From Bradyrhizobium sp. (GTDB taxonomy: Bacteria > Pseudomonadota > Alphaproteobacteria > Rhizobiales > Xanthobacteraceae): 64,000 nucleotides of DNA. Location of the stretch: contig NZ_SSNA01000055.1 in NCBI RefSeq assembly GCF_004799445.1, positions 159,817 through 223,816 on the forward strand, written 5' to 3'. Position numbers and translations under genes: made by a program. The notes under the pieces are model-generated. The model made no database searches. It worked only from the letters and a program-made list of their open reading frames with translations, and was not told where the DNA came from. The number at the start of each line of letters is the position of its first letter. Within the stretch, counting starts at the first letter, position 1. Positions 9,555 to 18,392 of this stretch are shown in pieces.

Positions 9555-10496
9555 TCAACGATATTCGATCATTGCGGCTCCGCGGACATCCCGCAGGTAC
9601 GATTTCGATTTTGCCTCGTATTTTTCGGCAAACATCTTTTCCCGGATCTCTTTCTTTTTCGGCGTGTCGACGGTGGTCGGGTCCTTGGCGCACAACGCCA
9701 CCATCTCCACGCCCTGTTTGGTCACCTCGGGCGGAGTCAAATGGCCGACCGGAGTGCTGTCGAGCACTTCACGAAGCGAAGGCGGTATGTCGGCCGACGT
9801 CTTGACCACGGCCTCGCGTATCGCCGCGTTTTGCATCGATTTGAAGAACGCGTTCGCCTCGACGCAGGTCTGTATGCGTCCGCGCAGAGCCTCGGCCTCC
9901 TTTTTTCTTGTTTCGACGGCGTCGGGCGCGGATCCTCGCGGGACGATCAGCACGATCGGCTGCATCTTGTATTCGAAGCTCGGGGTATCCGGTTTCTCGT
10001 CGCCGCCCTTTTCCTGGACGGCGGCGGCAACGTCCTTTTCGCTGACCTGGAGGCTTTCCTTGTATCGGCCGCGGACCAGGTTGGTCCAAACCATATCGGC
10101 TCTCACGCGCGCCTTCAGCGTGTCAGGACGAATGCCCGTGCTTTCCAGTGATTTCGTCAGCTGGTCGGCCGTGATTCGCATTCGCGCGGCCATGCTGCCG
10201 TAGGACTGATCGACATCGGCGGCCGAAGGGTCGATTCCGAACTTCTTCCCTTCCCTGATCTTCACCTTTTCGTCGATCAGCTCGTCGATCACCTGCTGGC
10301 GGTCCGCAGGCTTGTGCGTGCTTAGCGTGTTCAGCTTGCCGCGCTGCTCGATATCGTAATTGGTGATGGGCTCGCCGTTGACCATAACGGCGACCTGGGC
10401 ATGCGCCGGCGACACGGATCCCATCAAGACCAGGGTCGCCGCGCAACCCAGGATGACAGCCGAAAGTCGGCGGAAAAAAGCGGTGGTCATGGTCAT
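9555..10496 (-). CDS. surA: SurA-type periplasmic chaperone / peptidyl-prolyl isomerase
   Basis: Periplasmic chaperone for outer-membrane proteins. From the ATG at 10496 the protein has 313 residues with a signal peptide ending SVSPAHAQ. A SurA N-terminal domain follows (VAVMVNGEPITNYDIEQR). The C-terminal half contains parvulin-like features but only a weak PPIase signature, as is common in rhizobial SurA homologues. Earlier in-frame codons reach back into lptD and are not used. The lptD-surA-pdxA-rsmA order is the classical arrangement and supports the call. Confidence 0.9.
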   Translation of the reverse strand: MTMTTAFFRRLSAVILGCAATLVLMGSVSPAHAQVAVMVNGEPITNYDIEQRGKLNTLSTHKPADRQQVIDELIDEKVKIREGKKFGIDPSAADVDQSYGSMAARMRITADQLTKSLESTGIRPDTLKARVRADMVWTNLVRGRYKESLQVSEKDVAAAVQEKGGDEKPDTPSFEYKMQPIVLIVPRGSAPDAVETRKKEAEALRGRIQTCVEANAFFKSMQNAAIREAVVKTSADIPPSLREVLDSTPVGHLTPPEVTKQGVEMVALCAKDPTTVDTPKKKEIREKMFAEKYEAKSKSYLRDVRGAAMIEYR

Positions 10497-10575
10497 ATTC
10501 GCTACGTTAGCCGATCCTGGTTGAGGCAACGCTGCGCCGGGTATTCGTCCCCCGGGAGCAGGCCCGGTGCCGGTC

Positions 10576-13065
10576 TTATTGCGTCGACGAATTGGTATTG
10601 GCAAGGGTCCGCAGGCCGAGCTGCAGCATGAAAGCGTGGCCAAGTATTGGCGGCGATGTCGCGGTCGCATAGGAGAAGGAAGTGACGTAGTTGGCCGCCA
10701 GCACGAAGCAGTCGTCCACGTATCCGGCGCCGACGACGTATTGGTTGATCTGGTTTGCGACGAGATCCCAACGGGCTGCTCCCGTTGCCACCCAGTTCGA
10801 GGCAATCTTGACCGAACCGTTGACGAGAATGCCTTCGCGACGGGTCAGATATCCGATATCCGGCTGAGCGCCGTAGTCGCCATACATCACGCTGATCGAC
10901 CATCGGTCGAAGTTGGCGCGGCCCTCGGCCTCGAAGCGCTGGACGCTTCCGGTGGCCTGGTCGAATCGCGCGCGCGTTGAGAACGTGTAAGTCCTGTTCG
11001 GCGAATAGCTGAGGCTGGCGACGTAATCCGACTTCGGGGTCTGCAGACCGGAATCAACCGCGGTATTGGTCACGTCCTGCACGGCGAATGAGTTCAAACC
11101 GAACAGCTGGTAGGATTGGCCGAACACCGCCGTCACCGCGCCGCCGCGGTCGAATTGGGTTGTCGCCTGCACGCCGGCATTGGCGCGGCCACCACCTTCG
11201 ACGCGGTCATAGCCCGAGAACTTGTCGACGCTGAACAGATTGCTGGTGTCGAAGGTCGTGCTTTGCGCGTCCTCGTTGGGCAGCTTGCCGGCATAGGTTT
11301 CGTTGGGACGGATAATGACCTGCGCGATCGGTTCGATGGTGGTGGTGCCCCACGGCTGGACGTTGATGAAGGGGTAGCGGTATTCGAGGCCGACCGTGGG
11401 CATCACCCGCAGCGCCTGGGTGTCGCCGACGGGCAGGAAGTTGGAAACGCCCGGCTGGTTCGAAATCGAGGCGTTGACCGCATCGGCACGGATGCTTGCA
11501 AACGGCGTCCAGATTTCACCCGCCGAATCGGTGAAGGATCGGCGCCAGTCCGCTTCAGCCGTCAATCGCGTGTAGGTGCCGGGCATGCCGCGAAGCAGGC
11601 AGTTCGCCGGCACGATAGCCTTGCCCGGATCGGCCGAAATGGTTGCCACGCAGGAGCCGTTGGCGGCGGCTGACGAATTGATTGGATCGAACACCGCGCT
11701 TTCGCGGTTAAGGTTGGTGAAATTCGTCTTGTAGCTGAACTCGCCGCCCAGCACCGCGTGGTTGATCACGTTGGAGTAATCGATAACGGGCGCAACGACC
11801 GGTACCTGGGACTGGTTACCCGAAAGACTGAGAAAATAAATCGTCCGCGCATCGAAGTAGCTGCGGTTGCCGACGCCGGTCAGATAAAGCTGCGAAATGG
11901 CTTCGGTCGGCAAGGTCAGGAACGACTGCAGCGGATCCTTGTAAACGGACAGGCTGTAGTCGAACAACACATTGGGGTCGGTGAGCACGATGCCTTCCCA
12001 ACCCCAAACCCATTGCTGGTTCAGCGCGAACTCGCCCTTCGATTCGACGCCGCCGCGGAACTGACGGTCTCCCGGCTGACCGGCATAGGCGCCGGGATCA
12101 AGCTGGTCGATGCCATAAGCCCGGATCTGATACGAGCCGTCCATCAGGCGCTGACGGAATTCGGCCTGCATGAGCACGCCCTGCTGAGTTGTGAAGCGTG
12201 GGTTGAAGGTCGCATCCATGTCCGGAGCGATCGCCCAGTAGAATGGGGTCTCGAAGCCAACCCCGTAGCCGACACCCGTGTACACGCCCGGCATCAGGAA
12301 TCCCGTCTTGCGCTTTACGGTCGGATCGGGCGTTGAAAAATACGGAATATAGGCCAAGGGAACGCCGAAGAATTCGATCTGGGCGTTCTCGAAGTAGAGC
12401 ATCTTGTCGATCTGGTCGTGAATGATGCGCATACCCTTGACCTGCCACAATGGCGGCTTCTTCGGATCGTCCTTGCAGGGAGCGCAGGCGGTGTAGACGC
12501 CGTTTTCGAACACGGTGTAATTGCCGCTGGTGCGGTCCGCGCGGGTCGCGGCCATGCGGGTCGCGTCGGCGGTATCGACACGCAGCGAATCGACGAAACC
12601 ATCGCGATAGTCGTCGCTCAGATCCAGGACGTTGGCGTAGGTAATCTTGCCCTCCGCATCGGTCATGCGGATGTTGCCTTCGGCATGCAGTCGCTTGGTC
12701 TTCTGATCGTAGATGACCTTGTCCGCCTCGACGCTCGTTCCGTTGTAGAACATCTGCACGTTGCCGACCGCCGACACCCGCGAATTGTTGTAGTCGTAAT
12801 CGACCTCGACCGCCTGGACGAGCATCTGCCCATCGTTGGCGGGCCGCGCTGTCACGGGGGGCTTGGGAGGCCTCGGATTGTAGGTAAAGCCTTGCGCCGA
12901 AGCGGGAGGCGCTGTCGCCAGCCCCAGCACACCGGCGAGGAGGAAGCCGAAGAGAACGGCGACAAATAGTCGGCTGACGGCGGTCAAGCGAGCACGATAG
13001 CGGCGCACAACCGCGCGCCGCCGGGACGCAGGCGACCTTACTTGGCGGGCGGCGACAACGGCCAC
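10576..13065 (-). CDS. lptD: LPS-assembly protein LptD
   Basis: Outer-membrane beta-barrel that inserts lipopolysaccharide into the outer leaflet together with LptE. The start is a GTG at 13065 with an AGGAGG seven bases before it. It gives 829 residues, with a signal peptide ending PPASAQG. An LptA-like periplasmic domain follows (SRVSAVGNVQMFYNG, repeated strands to about residue 230), then the barrel to a C-terminal LQLGLRTLAN strand. A Cys-x-x-Cys pair (CAPC) occurs near residue 195. The GTG overlaps the lptG stop by one base. Confidence 0.95.
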   Translation of the reverse strand: MAVVAARQVRSPASRRRAVVRRYRARLTAVSRLFVAVLFGFLLAGVLGLATAPPASAQGFTYNPRPPKPPVTARPANDGQMLVQAVEVDYDYNNSRVSAVGNVQMFYNGTSVEADKVIYDQKTKRLHAEGNIRMTDAEGKITYANVLDLSDDYRDGFVDSLRVDTADATRMAATRADRTSGNYTVFENGVYTACAPCKDDPKKPPLWQVKGMRIIHDQIDKMLYFENAQIEFFGVPLAYIPYFSTPDPTVKRKTGFLMPGVYTGVGYGVGFETPFYWAIAPDMDATFNPRFTTQQGVLMQAEFRQRLMDGSYQIRAYGIDQLDPGAYAGQPGDRQFRGGVESKGEFALNQQWVWGWEGIVLTDPNVLFDYSLSVYKDPLQSFLTLPTEAISQLYLTGVGNRSYFDARTIYFLSLSGNQSQVPVVAPVIDYSNVINHAVLGGEFSYKTNFTNLNRESAVFDPINSSAAANGSCVATISADPGKAIVPANCLLRGMPGTYTRLTAEADWRRSFTDSAGEIWTPFASIRADAVNASISNQPGVSNFLPVGDTQALRVMPTVGLEYRYPFINVQPWGTTTIEPIAQVIIRPNETYAGKLPNEDAQSTTFDTSNLFSVDKFSGYDRVEGGGRANAGVQATTQFDRGGAVTAVFGQSYQLFGLNSFAVQDVTNTAVDSGLQTPKSDYVASLSYSPNRTYTFSTRARFDQATGSVQRFEAEGRANFDRWSISVMYGDYGAQPDIGYLTRREGILVNGSVKIASNWVATGAARWDLVANQINQYVVGAGYVDDCFVLAANYVTSFSYATATSPPILGHAFMLQLGLRTLANTNSSTQ

Positions 13066-14162
13066 TACCCGTCCTCCTGGTACAACAAGGCCAAAAAGCC
13101 GGTGAGGCCGCCCACACAAACGGGCAGCCACGCCGAAGCGATCGGATGCATCAACTCAGCCTTGCTCAAATCCTCAGTTACTTTCGACAAAACGTAGAGC
13201 AGAAAGCCTGCTCCCACGCCACTCAAAACCATCTTTTGCACGCCGCCGAATCGGAAGAACCGCAAACTGACGGCCGCGGCCAGCATGACCATCGCAGCCA
13301 GTAAAAACGGCTGTGCGAGCAGCTTGTGGTATTGCAATCGGTAACCGGCGGTCGCGAATCCCGAACTTTCAGACGATCGGATGTAGCCCGGCAGTTGCCA
13401 AAATGACACAGTTTCGGGGGTGGAGAAGCTGTTCCGGACCTGGGCCGGCGTCAGGCTGGTTCCCAGCAAGAAGCTGTCCTGGTCGACCGGTGGTCCGTCG
13501 AGGGTATAGCGCCGCGCGGATTTGAACAGCCAGTGTCCCTCTTCAAGGGTGGCCTCCTGGGCTTCGATCCGCTCCTTGAACTGGTAGTCGTTGTCGAATC
13601 GGAACACGGTCAGCCCGGTCAGCCGAACGCCCTGCTGCTCGCTGCGGGCGGCATTGATGATGGCCTGGCCGTCATTGTTGACCTGATTGATCCAGAAACC
13701 GGACGCATCCTGCACGCCGCCACCGGGCGCGGATCCGAACAACTCCGCCTCCATCCGTTTGGAGATTTCGCGCAGATTTGCCGACATCGGATTGTAAGCC
13801 GTCGTGGCCAGGACCCCGAGCACGATCGCGCTTGCCAGCGCCGGCGCGATGAACTGCCACGCCGAAACGCCGGCCGCCCGCGCGACCACGAGTTCCAGTC
13901 GCCGCGAAAGCGCCAAATAGCAGGTCATCGCACCGATCAGGATGCAGAACGGCATCATCTTTTCGAGCAGTTGGGGCACGCGGAACAGCGAGGTTTCCGC
14001 GACCGTGATTGCTGAAGCATCAACCAGCCCCGACGTCTTCCTGACCATTTCGATGTAATCGACCAGCACCAGAAGCACGAAGATGCTGACAAACACACCG
14101 AGTGCCGAAACCACAAAGCGGCCGGCAAAATAGCGCCCAAGTGTGTTGGTGATCATGCTCAT
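13065..14162 (-). CDS. lptG: LPS export ABC transporter permease LptG
   Basis: Inner-membrane subunit of the LptB2FG transporter that extracts lipopolysaccharide and passes it to LptC. The 365-residue protein has the YjgP/YjgQ layout: three membrane helices (residues 13-35, 60-80, 105-125), a periplasmic beta-jellyroll, and three C-terminal helices ending with IASAWLPVCVGGLTGFLALL. Its ATG overlaps the lptF stop in an ATGA (14159-14162), and its TAG overlaps the lptD start. Confidence 0.95.
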   Translation of the reverse strand: MSMITNTLGRYFAGRFVVSALGVFVSIFVLLVLVDYIEMVRKTSGLVDASAITVAETSLFRVPQLLEKMMPFCILIGAMTCYLALSRRLELVVARAAGVSAWQFIAPALASAIVLGVLATTAYNPMSANLREISKRMEAELFGSAPGGGVQDASGFWINQVNNDGQAIINAARSEQQGVRLTGLTVFRFDNDYQFKERIEAQEATLEEGHWLFKSARRYTLDGPPVDQDSFLLGTSLTPAQVRNSFSTPETVSFWQLPGYIRSSESSGFATAGYRLQYHKLLAQPFLLAAMVMLAAAVSLRFFRFGGVQKMVLSGVGAGFLLYVLSKVTEDLSKAELMHPIASAWLPVCVGGLTGFLALLYQEDG

Positions 14163-15328
14163 GCGGTGGCGGGCCGCCCGAACAGCCGCAGCAGTTGCGC
14201 GTTCGATTTGTTGATGGCTTCCATCAACGTAGCCGGCGGCTCTATGACGATACCCCCGATGATGATCCAGAGGCTTGCGCCGATCGCGGCGGCCAGCATC
14301 AGATATTGAACGACCGGAGCGAGCGGTGTTTTCACCGCCATGACCGAGCAGGCGAATCCCGCCATGCGCAGCCCGAACACGGCGAGAATTGAACCGCCGA
14401 TCGAGAAGTTTCGGCTTTGCCGCGTCGTGCGCGGTGCGCCGAGAAAGGCAAAGGTGAGGGCCGCAAATGCGAACGGATAGATCGGCGCCATGAATCGGTC
14501 ATGCAACTCGGCGCGAAATTGTCCGGACAACTGTTCGTAGACCGGATCGTCCGGCGCCGGCGAGAGCAGCTCCCAAAGATAGCGTTCGCGAATGCCCAGC
14601 GCGACGTCGTGGCCCTGATTCGAGAATTTCGACATGTCGAAACCATAGCGGCCAAATGCAACGAGCGCCGGATCACGCTTGCCGGCCTCGAAACGTTCGA
14701 GATTGCCGTCCTCAAGGATCAGAAACGAGCCACCTTCGTTCTTCACGACCGTTCCATGGTCGGCGACGATGCTGACGCGTTCCTTCGGATCGCGGCGGTC
14801 ATCGATGAAGATGCCGACCAGCAGGCCGCCAGGTTGCCGCTCCCGAATTCGGATGGTCAGGTTCTGGTCGAGCTGGGCGAAGCGGCCGGGTTGCAGAATG
14901 TTGGCCAGTACGTCCGCGGTGATTTCGGCATCCCATTGCTTGAGCCGGCGCATGCCATCGGGGGCGAGATAGGAGGCGATAAACGCCACCATGACCGCCA
15001 CCACCACGGTGGCGTAGATAAACGGGCGGAACAGCCGCAGCGGCGAAAAGCCGGCCGCGTTCATCACGATGATTTCCGAATCGGTCGCGAGCTTGTTCAG
15101 CGTGTGGGAGATCGCGATCATCAAGGCGATCGGGGAGATGATCAGGACCAGCGCCGGAATGACCAAGCTGGTAACGCCAAGGAAGGTCAGGATCGTTTGA
15201 CCCTGGCTGGTCATGAGGTCGATGCCACGCAACGCCTGCGTAATCCAGATCACCCCCGTCAGGCTGACCAGAACCAGCGCAAACGACGCAAGCGTCGTGC
15301 GAAAGATATACTTGTCGATCGACCCCAT
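14159..15328 (-). CDS. lptF: LPS export ABC transporter permease LptF
   Basis: Partner permease of LptG. I chose the ATG at 15328 (MGSIDKYIFRTTLASF), which matches the family start and gives 389 residues; an upstream start at 15379 would add a charged, non-homologous extension. The same six-helix plus jellyroll design is visible, with motifs RLFRPFIYATVVVAV and FMAPIYPFAFAALTFAFLG. It is the first gene of the operon and diverges from pepA across about 350 bp that must carry both promoters. Confidence 0.95.
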   Translation of the reverse strand: MGSIDKYIFRTTLASFALVLVSLTGVIWITQALRGIDLMTSQGQTILTFLGVTSLVIPALVLIISPIALMIAISHTLNKLATDSEIIVMNAAGFSPLRLFRPFIYATVVVAVMVAFIASYLAPDGMRRLKQWDAEITADVLANILQPGRFAQLDQNLTIRIRERQPGGLLVGIFIDDRRDPKERVSIVADHGTVVKNEGGSFLILEDGNLERFEAGKRDPALVAFGRYGFDMSKFSNQGHDVALGIRERYLWELLSPAPDDPVYEQLSGQFRAELHDRFMAPIYPFAFAALTFAFLGAPRTTRQSRNFSIGGSILAVFGLRMAGFACSVMAVKTPLAPVVQYLMLAAAIGASLWIIIGGIVIEPPATLMEAINKSNAQLLRLFGRPATA

Positions 15329-15677
15329 CGCTACCGCACGATCCCCACCTTGCGCACTGGAATTGCGGCCCGCGACCAATCCCGAGACCGGGATCCCCTT
15401 TGGTCGGGCCGCCGTGGTTCCGGCTGGCTTAGTCTCTCACTACCATCCCTTTGATCCGTCAACAAAATGGCTGGGCCATGGCACCCTTACGATATGGTTA
15501 ATAATTCGCCTTATGTGGCCCTTCGGCCACGGGGATGCTTGGCAGCGCGGCGGCGGACGGGCCATAGTGCGCCGAGCTTGCTCTTGACGGATGTCTATCG
15601 CAGCCGAGAAGAGAACATTCGCAGCCGCTCGGCGGGTCCCCGACCCAGCGATAGCCCTGATTTTGGAGGATTTACCT
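15329..15677. other. Divergent intergenic region lptF / pepA
   Basis: About 350 bp without a convincing gene. It must hold the promoters for the lpt operon (leftward) and pepA (rightward). An AT-richer patch lies at about 15490-15520 (gatatggttaataattcgcc) and a TTGACG at about 15586. I cannot pair either with a good partner hexamer, so no promoter is called. A possible pepA start at 15591 was rejected in favour of 15678. Confidence 0.6.
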
Positions 15678-17183
15678 ATGCCCGACGCCGTCAAGGTCGG
15701 CTTCGTCCCGTTTTCCGCCGCCCCGCGTGGAATCCTCGTGGTTTTTTGTGACGATACGATGCAATTGGGCGCGGCGACCCGCAAGATGCTGGGCGCCGCG
15801 GTCGATTTGGTCAGGCGGGCTGCCGAAACCAACCGGTTCAAGGGAAAAAGCGGGGCCGCGCTCGATATTCTGGCGCCGGAGGGCCTTAAGGCCAAACGCC
15901 TGATCGTGATGGGCGTCGGCAAGCTTGCGGGGCTCAAGGACAACGATTTTCTCGGTCTGGGCGGCACGGCGGCCGGCAAGCTGCGGGCCGGGAACGACGC
16001 CGTGACGATCGTTGCGGACTTGCCCACAGGCCCGATGAAGCCCGATCAGGCAGCCGCGCTCGCATCGGGCCTGCGGCTGCGCGGCTATAAATTCGACCGC
16101 TACAAGACCAAGAAAAAGGAGGGCGAGGAGGAGGCCGCCTTGCGCGCCGATGTTTCGGTCGCTGTTGGCGACGTGGCTGCGGCGCGAAAAGCTTTCGCTC
16201 CAGCCAGCCACATTGTCGACGGTGTCATCACCGCGCGCGACCTCGTCAACGAGCCGCCCAACGTCTTGTTCCCGGTGGAATTCGCCCGCCGCGCGGCAGC
16301 GTTGCGCAAACTCGGCGTTGGCGTCGACGTGCTCGACGTCAAGGCCATGACGAAACTCGGAATGGGCGCGCTGCTCGGTGTTGCCCAGGGCTCCAAGCAG
16401 CCCGGCCGCACCGTGATCATGCGTTGGAATGGCGGCAAACGCGGCGATCAGCCTGTCGCCTTTATCGGAAAAGGCGTTTGTTTCGATACCGGCGGCATCT
16501 CCATCAAGGGCGCGGCAAGCATGGAGGACATGAAGGGCGACATGGGCGGCGCAGCCTGCGTCGTTGGATTGATGCATGCACTGGCCGCGCGGAAGGCGAA
16601 GGTCAATGTGGTCGGCGCCATCGGCCTGGTCGAGAACATGCCCGACGGCAACGCGCAGCGTCCCGGCGATATCGTGACCTCGATGTCCGGCCAGACCATC
16701 GAAATCATCAACACCGACGCTGAGGGCCGGCTGGTGTTGGCCGACGTGCTCTGGTACGTGGCGAAGAAATTCAAGCCGAAATTCATGGTCGATCTTGCAA
16801 CGCTTACTGGTGCGATCATGGTTGCGCTCGGCACCGAATATGCGGGGTTGTTCTCCAACAACGACGAACTGGCCGAACGGTTGAGCAAGGTTGGACTGGC
16901 GACGGGGGAACGGGTCTGGCGCATGCCGCTTGGCCCGGAATACGACAAGCTGATCGATTCGCAGTTCGCCGACATGAAAAACACAGGCACCCGCAACGGC
17001 GGATCGATCACCGCGGCGCAATTCCTGCAGCGCTTTGTTGACGGAACGCCTTGGGCCCACCTCGATATTGCGGGAACCGCGATGGGCGCGCCGAAAACCG
17101 AGATCAATCAAAGCTGGGGTTCGGGCTATGGCGTTCGGCTGCTCGATCGGCTGGTCGCGGAGTATTACGAAGCCAGGAAATAG
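15678..17183 (+). CDS. pepA: Leucyl aminopeptidase (M17), PepA
   Basis: Cytoplasmic bimetal aminopeptidase that forms hexamers. From the ATG at 15678, preceded by GGAGGA at seven bases, the protein has 501 residues. The C-terminal catalytic domain shows the metal and active-site motifs [14 protein letters not shown] and [14 protein letters not shown]. The N-terminal domain ([12 protein letters not shown]) is the usual one. holC follows 11 bp downstream, a pairing found in many proteobacteria. Confidence 0.97.
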   Translation: MPDAVKVGFVPFSAAPRGILVVFCDDTMQLGAATRKMLGAAVDLVRRAAETNRFKGKSGAALDILAPEGLKAKRLIVMGVGKLAGLKDNDFLGLGGTAAGKLRAGNDAVTIVADLPTGPMKPDQAAALASGLRLRGYKFDRYKTKKKEGEEEAALRADVSVAVGDVAAARKAFAPASHIVDGVITARDLVNEPPNVLFPVEFARRAAALRKLGVGVDVLDVKAMTKLGMGALLGVAQGSKQPGRTVIMRWNGGKRGDQPVAFIGKGVCFDTGGISIKGAASMEDMKGDMGGAACVVGLMHALAARKAKVNVVGAIGLVENMPDGNAQRPGDIVTSMSGQTIEIINTDAEGRLVLADVLWYVAKKFKPKFMVDLATLTGAIMVALGTEYAGLFSNNDELAERLSKVGLATGERVWRMPLGPEYDKLIDSQFADMKNTGTRNGGSITAAQFLQRFVDGTPWAHLDIAGTAMGAPKTEINQSWGSGYGVRLLDRLVAEYYEARK

Positions 17184-17194
17184 CTGAAAACCCG

Positions 17195-17647
17195 ATGACG
17201 GAAGTTCTGTTCTATCACCTGCAAGACATGACCCTGGAAAGCGTCCTGCCGCCTTTGCTCGAAAAGTCGCTGGAGCGTGGCTGGCGGGTCGTCGTGCAGT
17301 CGACATCGCCCGAGCGTGCCGACGCGCTCGACGCTCATTTGTGGACCTATCGCGAAGATTCGTTCCTGCCGCACGCCACCTGGCGCGCCGGCGACGCAGA
17401 GGATCAGCCGATCGTGCTGGCGGTGGAGGAAAGCAACCCGAATCGCGCCAATATCAGGTTTTTGGTCGACAGCGCCGCTTTGCCGGCGGACTCCGCTGCC
17501 TATGATCGGGTCGTTTTGGTGTTCAACGGCGACGATGGCGATGCGCTCGCCGCCGCGCGGAGCGCCTGGACCGATTGCAAGACGCGGGGTTTTGAGGTCA
17601 CCTACTGGCAGGCCGACGAGAGGGGCCGGTGGCAGCGGCGCGAATAG
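17195..17647 (+). CDS. holC: DNA polymerase III subunit chi
   Basis: Clamp-loader accessory protein that contacts SSB. The 150-residue protein has the family features: the N-terminal FYHLQDMTLESVLPPLLEKS, the VVVQSTSPERADALDAHLWTY block, and the FLPHATW and VLVFNGDD segments. It starts 11 bp after pepA on the same strand. The GTG/ATG codons upstream inside pepA are not credible starts. Confidence 0.95.
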   Translation: MTEVLFYHLQDMTLESVLPPLLEKSLERGWRVVVQSTSPERADALDAHLWTYREDSFLPHATWRAGDAEDQPIVLAVEESNPNRANIRFLVDSAALPADSAAYDRVVLVFNGDDGDALAAARSAWTDCKTRGFEVTYWQADERGRWQRRE

Positions 17648-17661
17648 CGGGTTGGCGCGAT

Positions 17662-17691
17662 TAATGATAATCTAAATAATGATAGTCTAAA
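17662..17691. repeat. AT-rich tandem 15-bp direct repeat
   Basis: Two adjacent 15-bp units, taatgataatctaaa (17662-17676) and taatgatagtctaaa (17677-17691), differ at one base. They stand out in a GC-rich background and lie 85 bp upstream of the lipoprotein gene, just ahead of a ttgtatata stretch at about 17707. The layout suggests a regulator binding site. The GATAAT content recalls Fur-type boxes, but the match is partial. Confidence 0.5.
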
Positions 17692-17775
17692 GTTTCCGAC
17701 CGTGACCTTGTATATAGCCACGGTGACGCCGCAAAGTGATGGTGGGACAATCGCTTAGGGCGGGATGGGACCAAG

Positions 17776-18351
17776 TTGATCGTGCGAGACAAATACCGTC
17801 ACCGGAAATCAATGCTGGTGCTGCTGCTGTTTGCCCCCCTGATCGCGGGCTGTGCAGCCACGCCGTCCGATATCTTTTCGTCCGATCTTTTGTCGAAGGA
17901 TGCGGAGTGGTTTTCGCGTAGCGGCAGGCTTTTCATCAAGAACGTCTCGATCGAAACGCCGCCCCTGACCCCCGACAAACCCGTCATTTCCGAAGATTTG
18001 GTCAGTGCCGAGGGCTCCTGCCCGGGAATGGCGTCCGCCGGCATGCCGGCAAATGCCAACGCTCTGTCCGACGGCGCAGCCGCCGCGCCAACCGCGTCGA
18101 CCACCGGAACGGTCGCGCTTGGCCATACCGAATGCGATGTCGTGCGCGGAATTGGCGCACCGGACAGCGTCAATATCTCCAACAATCCCCGTGGCGATCG
18201 GGTGGCGGTCGTCAACTATTCGCGGGGACAGCGCGCCGGAATCTATACGTTTACATCCGGGCGTCTGACGTCGATCGAGCGCGGGTCTGATCCGGTGGCG
18301 GAGCCAAAGACCGCAAAACCCAAGGCGAAAAAGAAGCCGGCCGCGACCTGA
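17776..18351 (+). CDS. BamE/SmpA-like lipoprotein
   Basis: Predicted outer-membrane lipoprotein: an N-terminal basic stretch, a hydrophobic core and a lipobox (LIAGC) near residues 22-26. The C-terminal half resembles BamE/SmpA-type domains (CDVVRGIGAPDSVNIS, then RVAVVNYSRGQRAGIYTFTSGRLTSIER). A Lys/Pro/Ala tail closes the protein. The start is uncertain: TTG at 17776, GTG at 17782 or ATG at 17812. The first two keep the positively charged n-region. It stands alone between holC and the convergent ABC-F gene. Confidence 0.8.
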   Translation: MIVRDKYRHRKSMLVLLLFAPLIAGCAATPSDIFSSDLLSKDAEWFSRSGRLFIKNVSIETPPLTPDKPVISEDLVSAEGSCPGMASAGMPANANALSDGAAAAPTASTTGTVALGHTECDVVRGIGAPDSVNISNNPRGDRVAVVNYSRGQRAGIYTFTSGRLTSIERGSDPVAEPKTAKPKAKKKPAAT

Positions 18352-18392
18352 TCGCGGCTCTGCCGGTCGTCCTCGACCGGCGCCAACCCGGA

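Noticed and set aside
8739..10151. Long plus-strand frame across pdxA and surA
   Set aside because: It is antisense to two recognisable genes and has a biased His/Arg/Gly composition; treated as a shadow.
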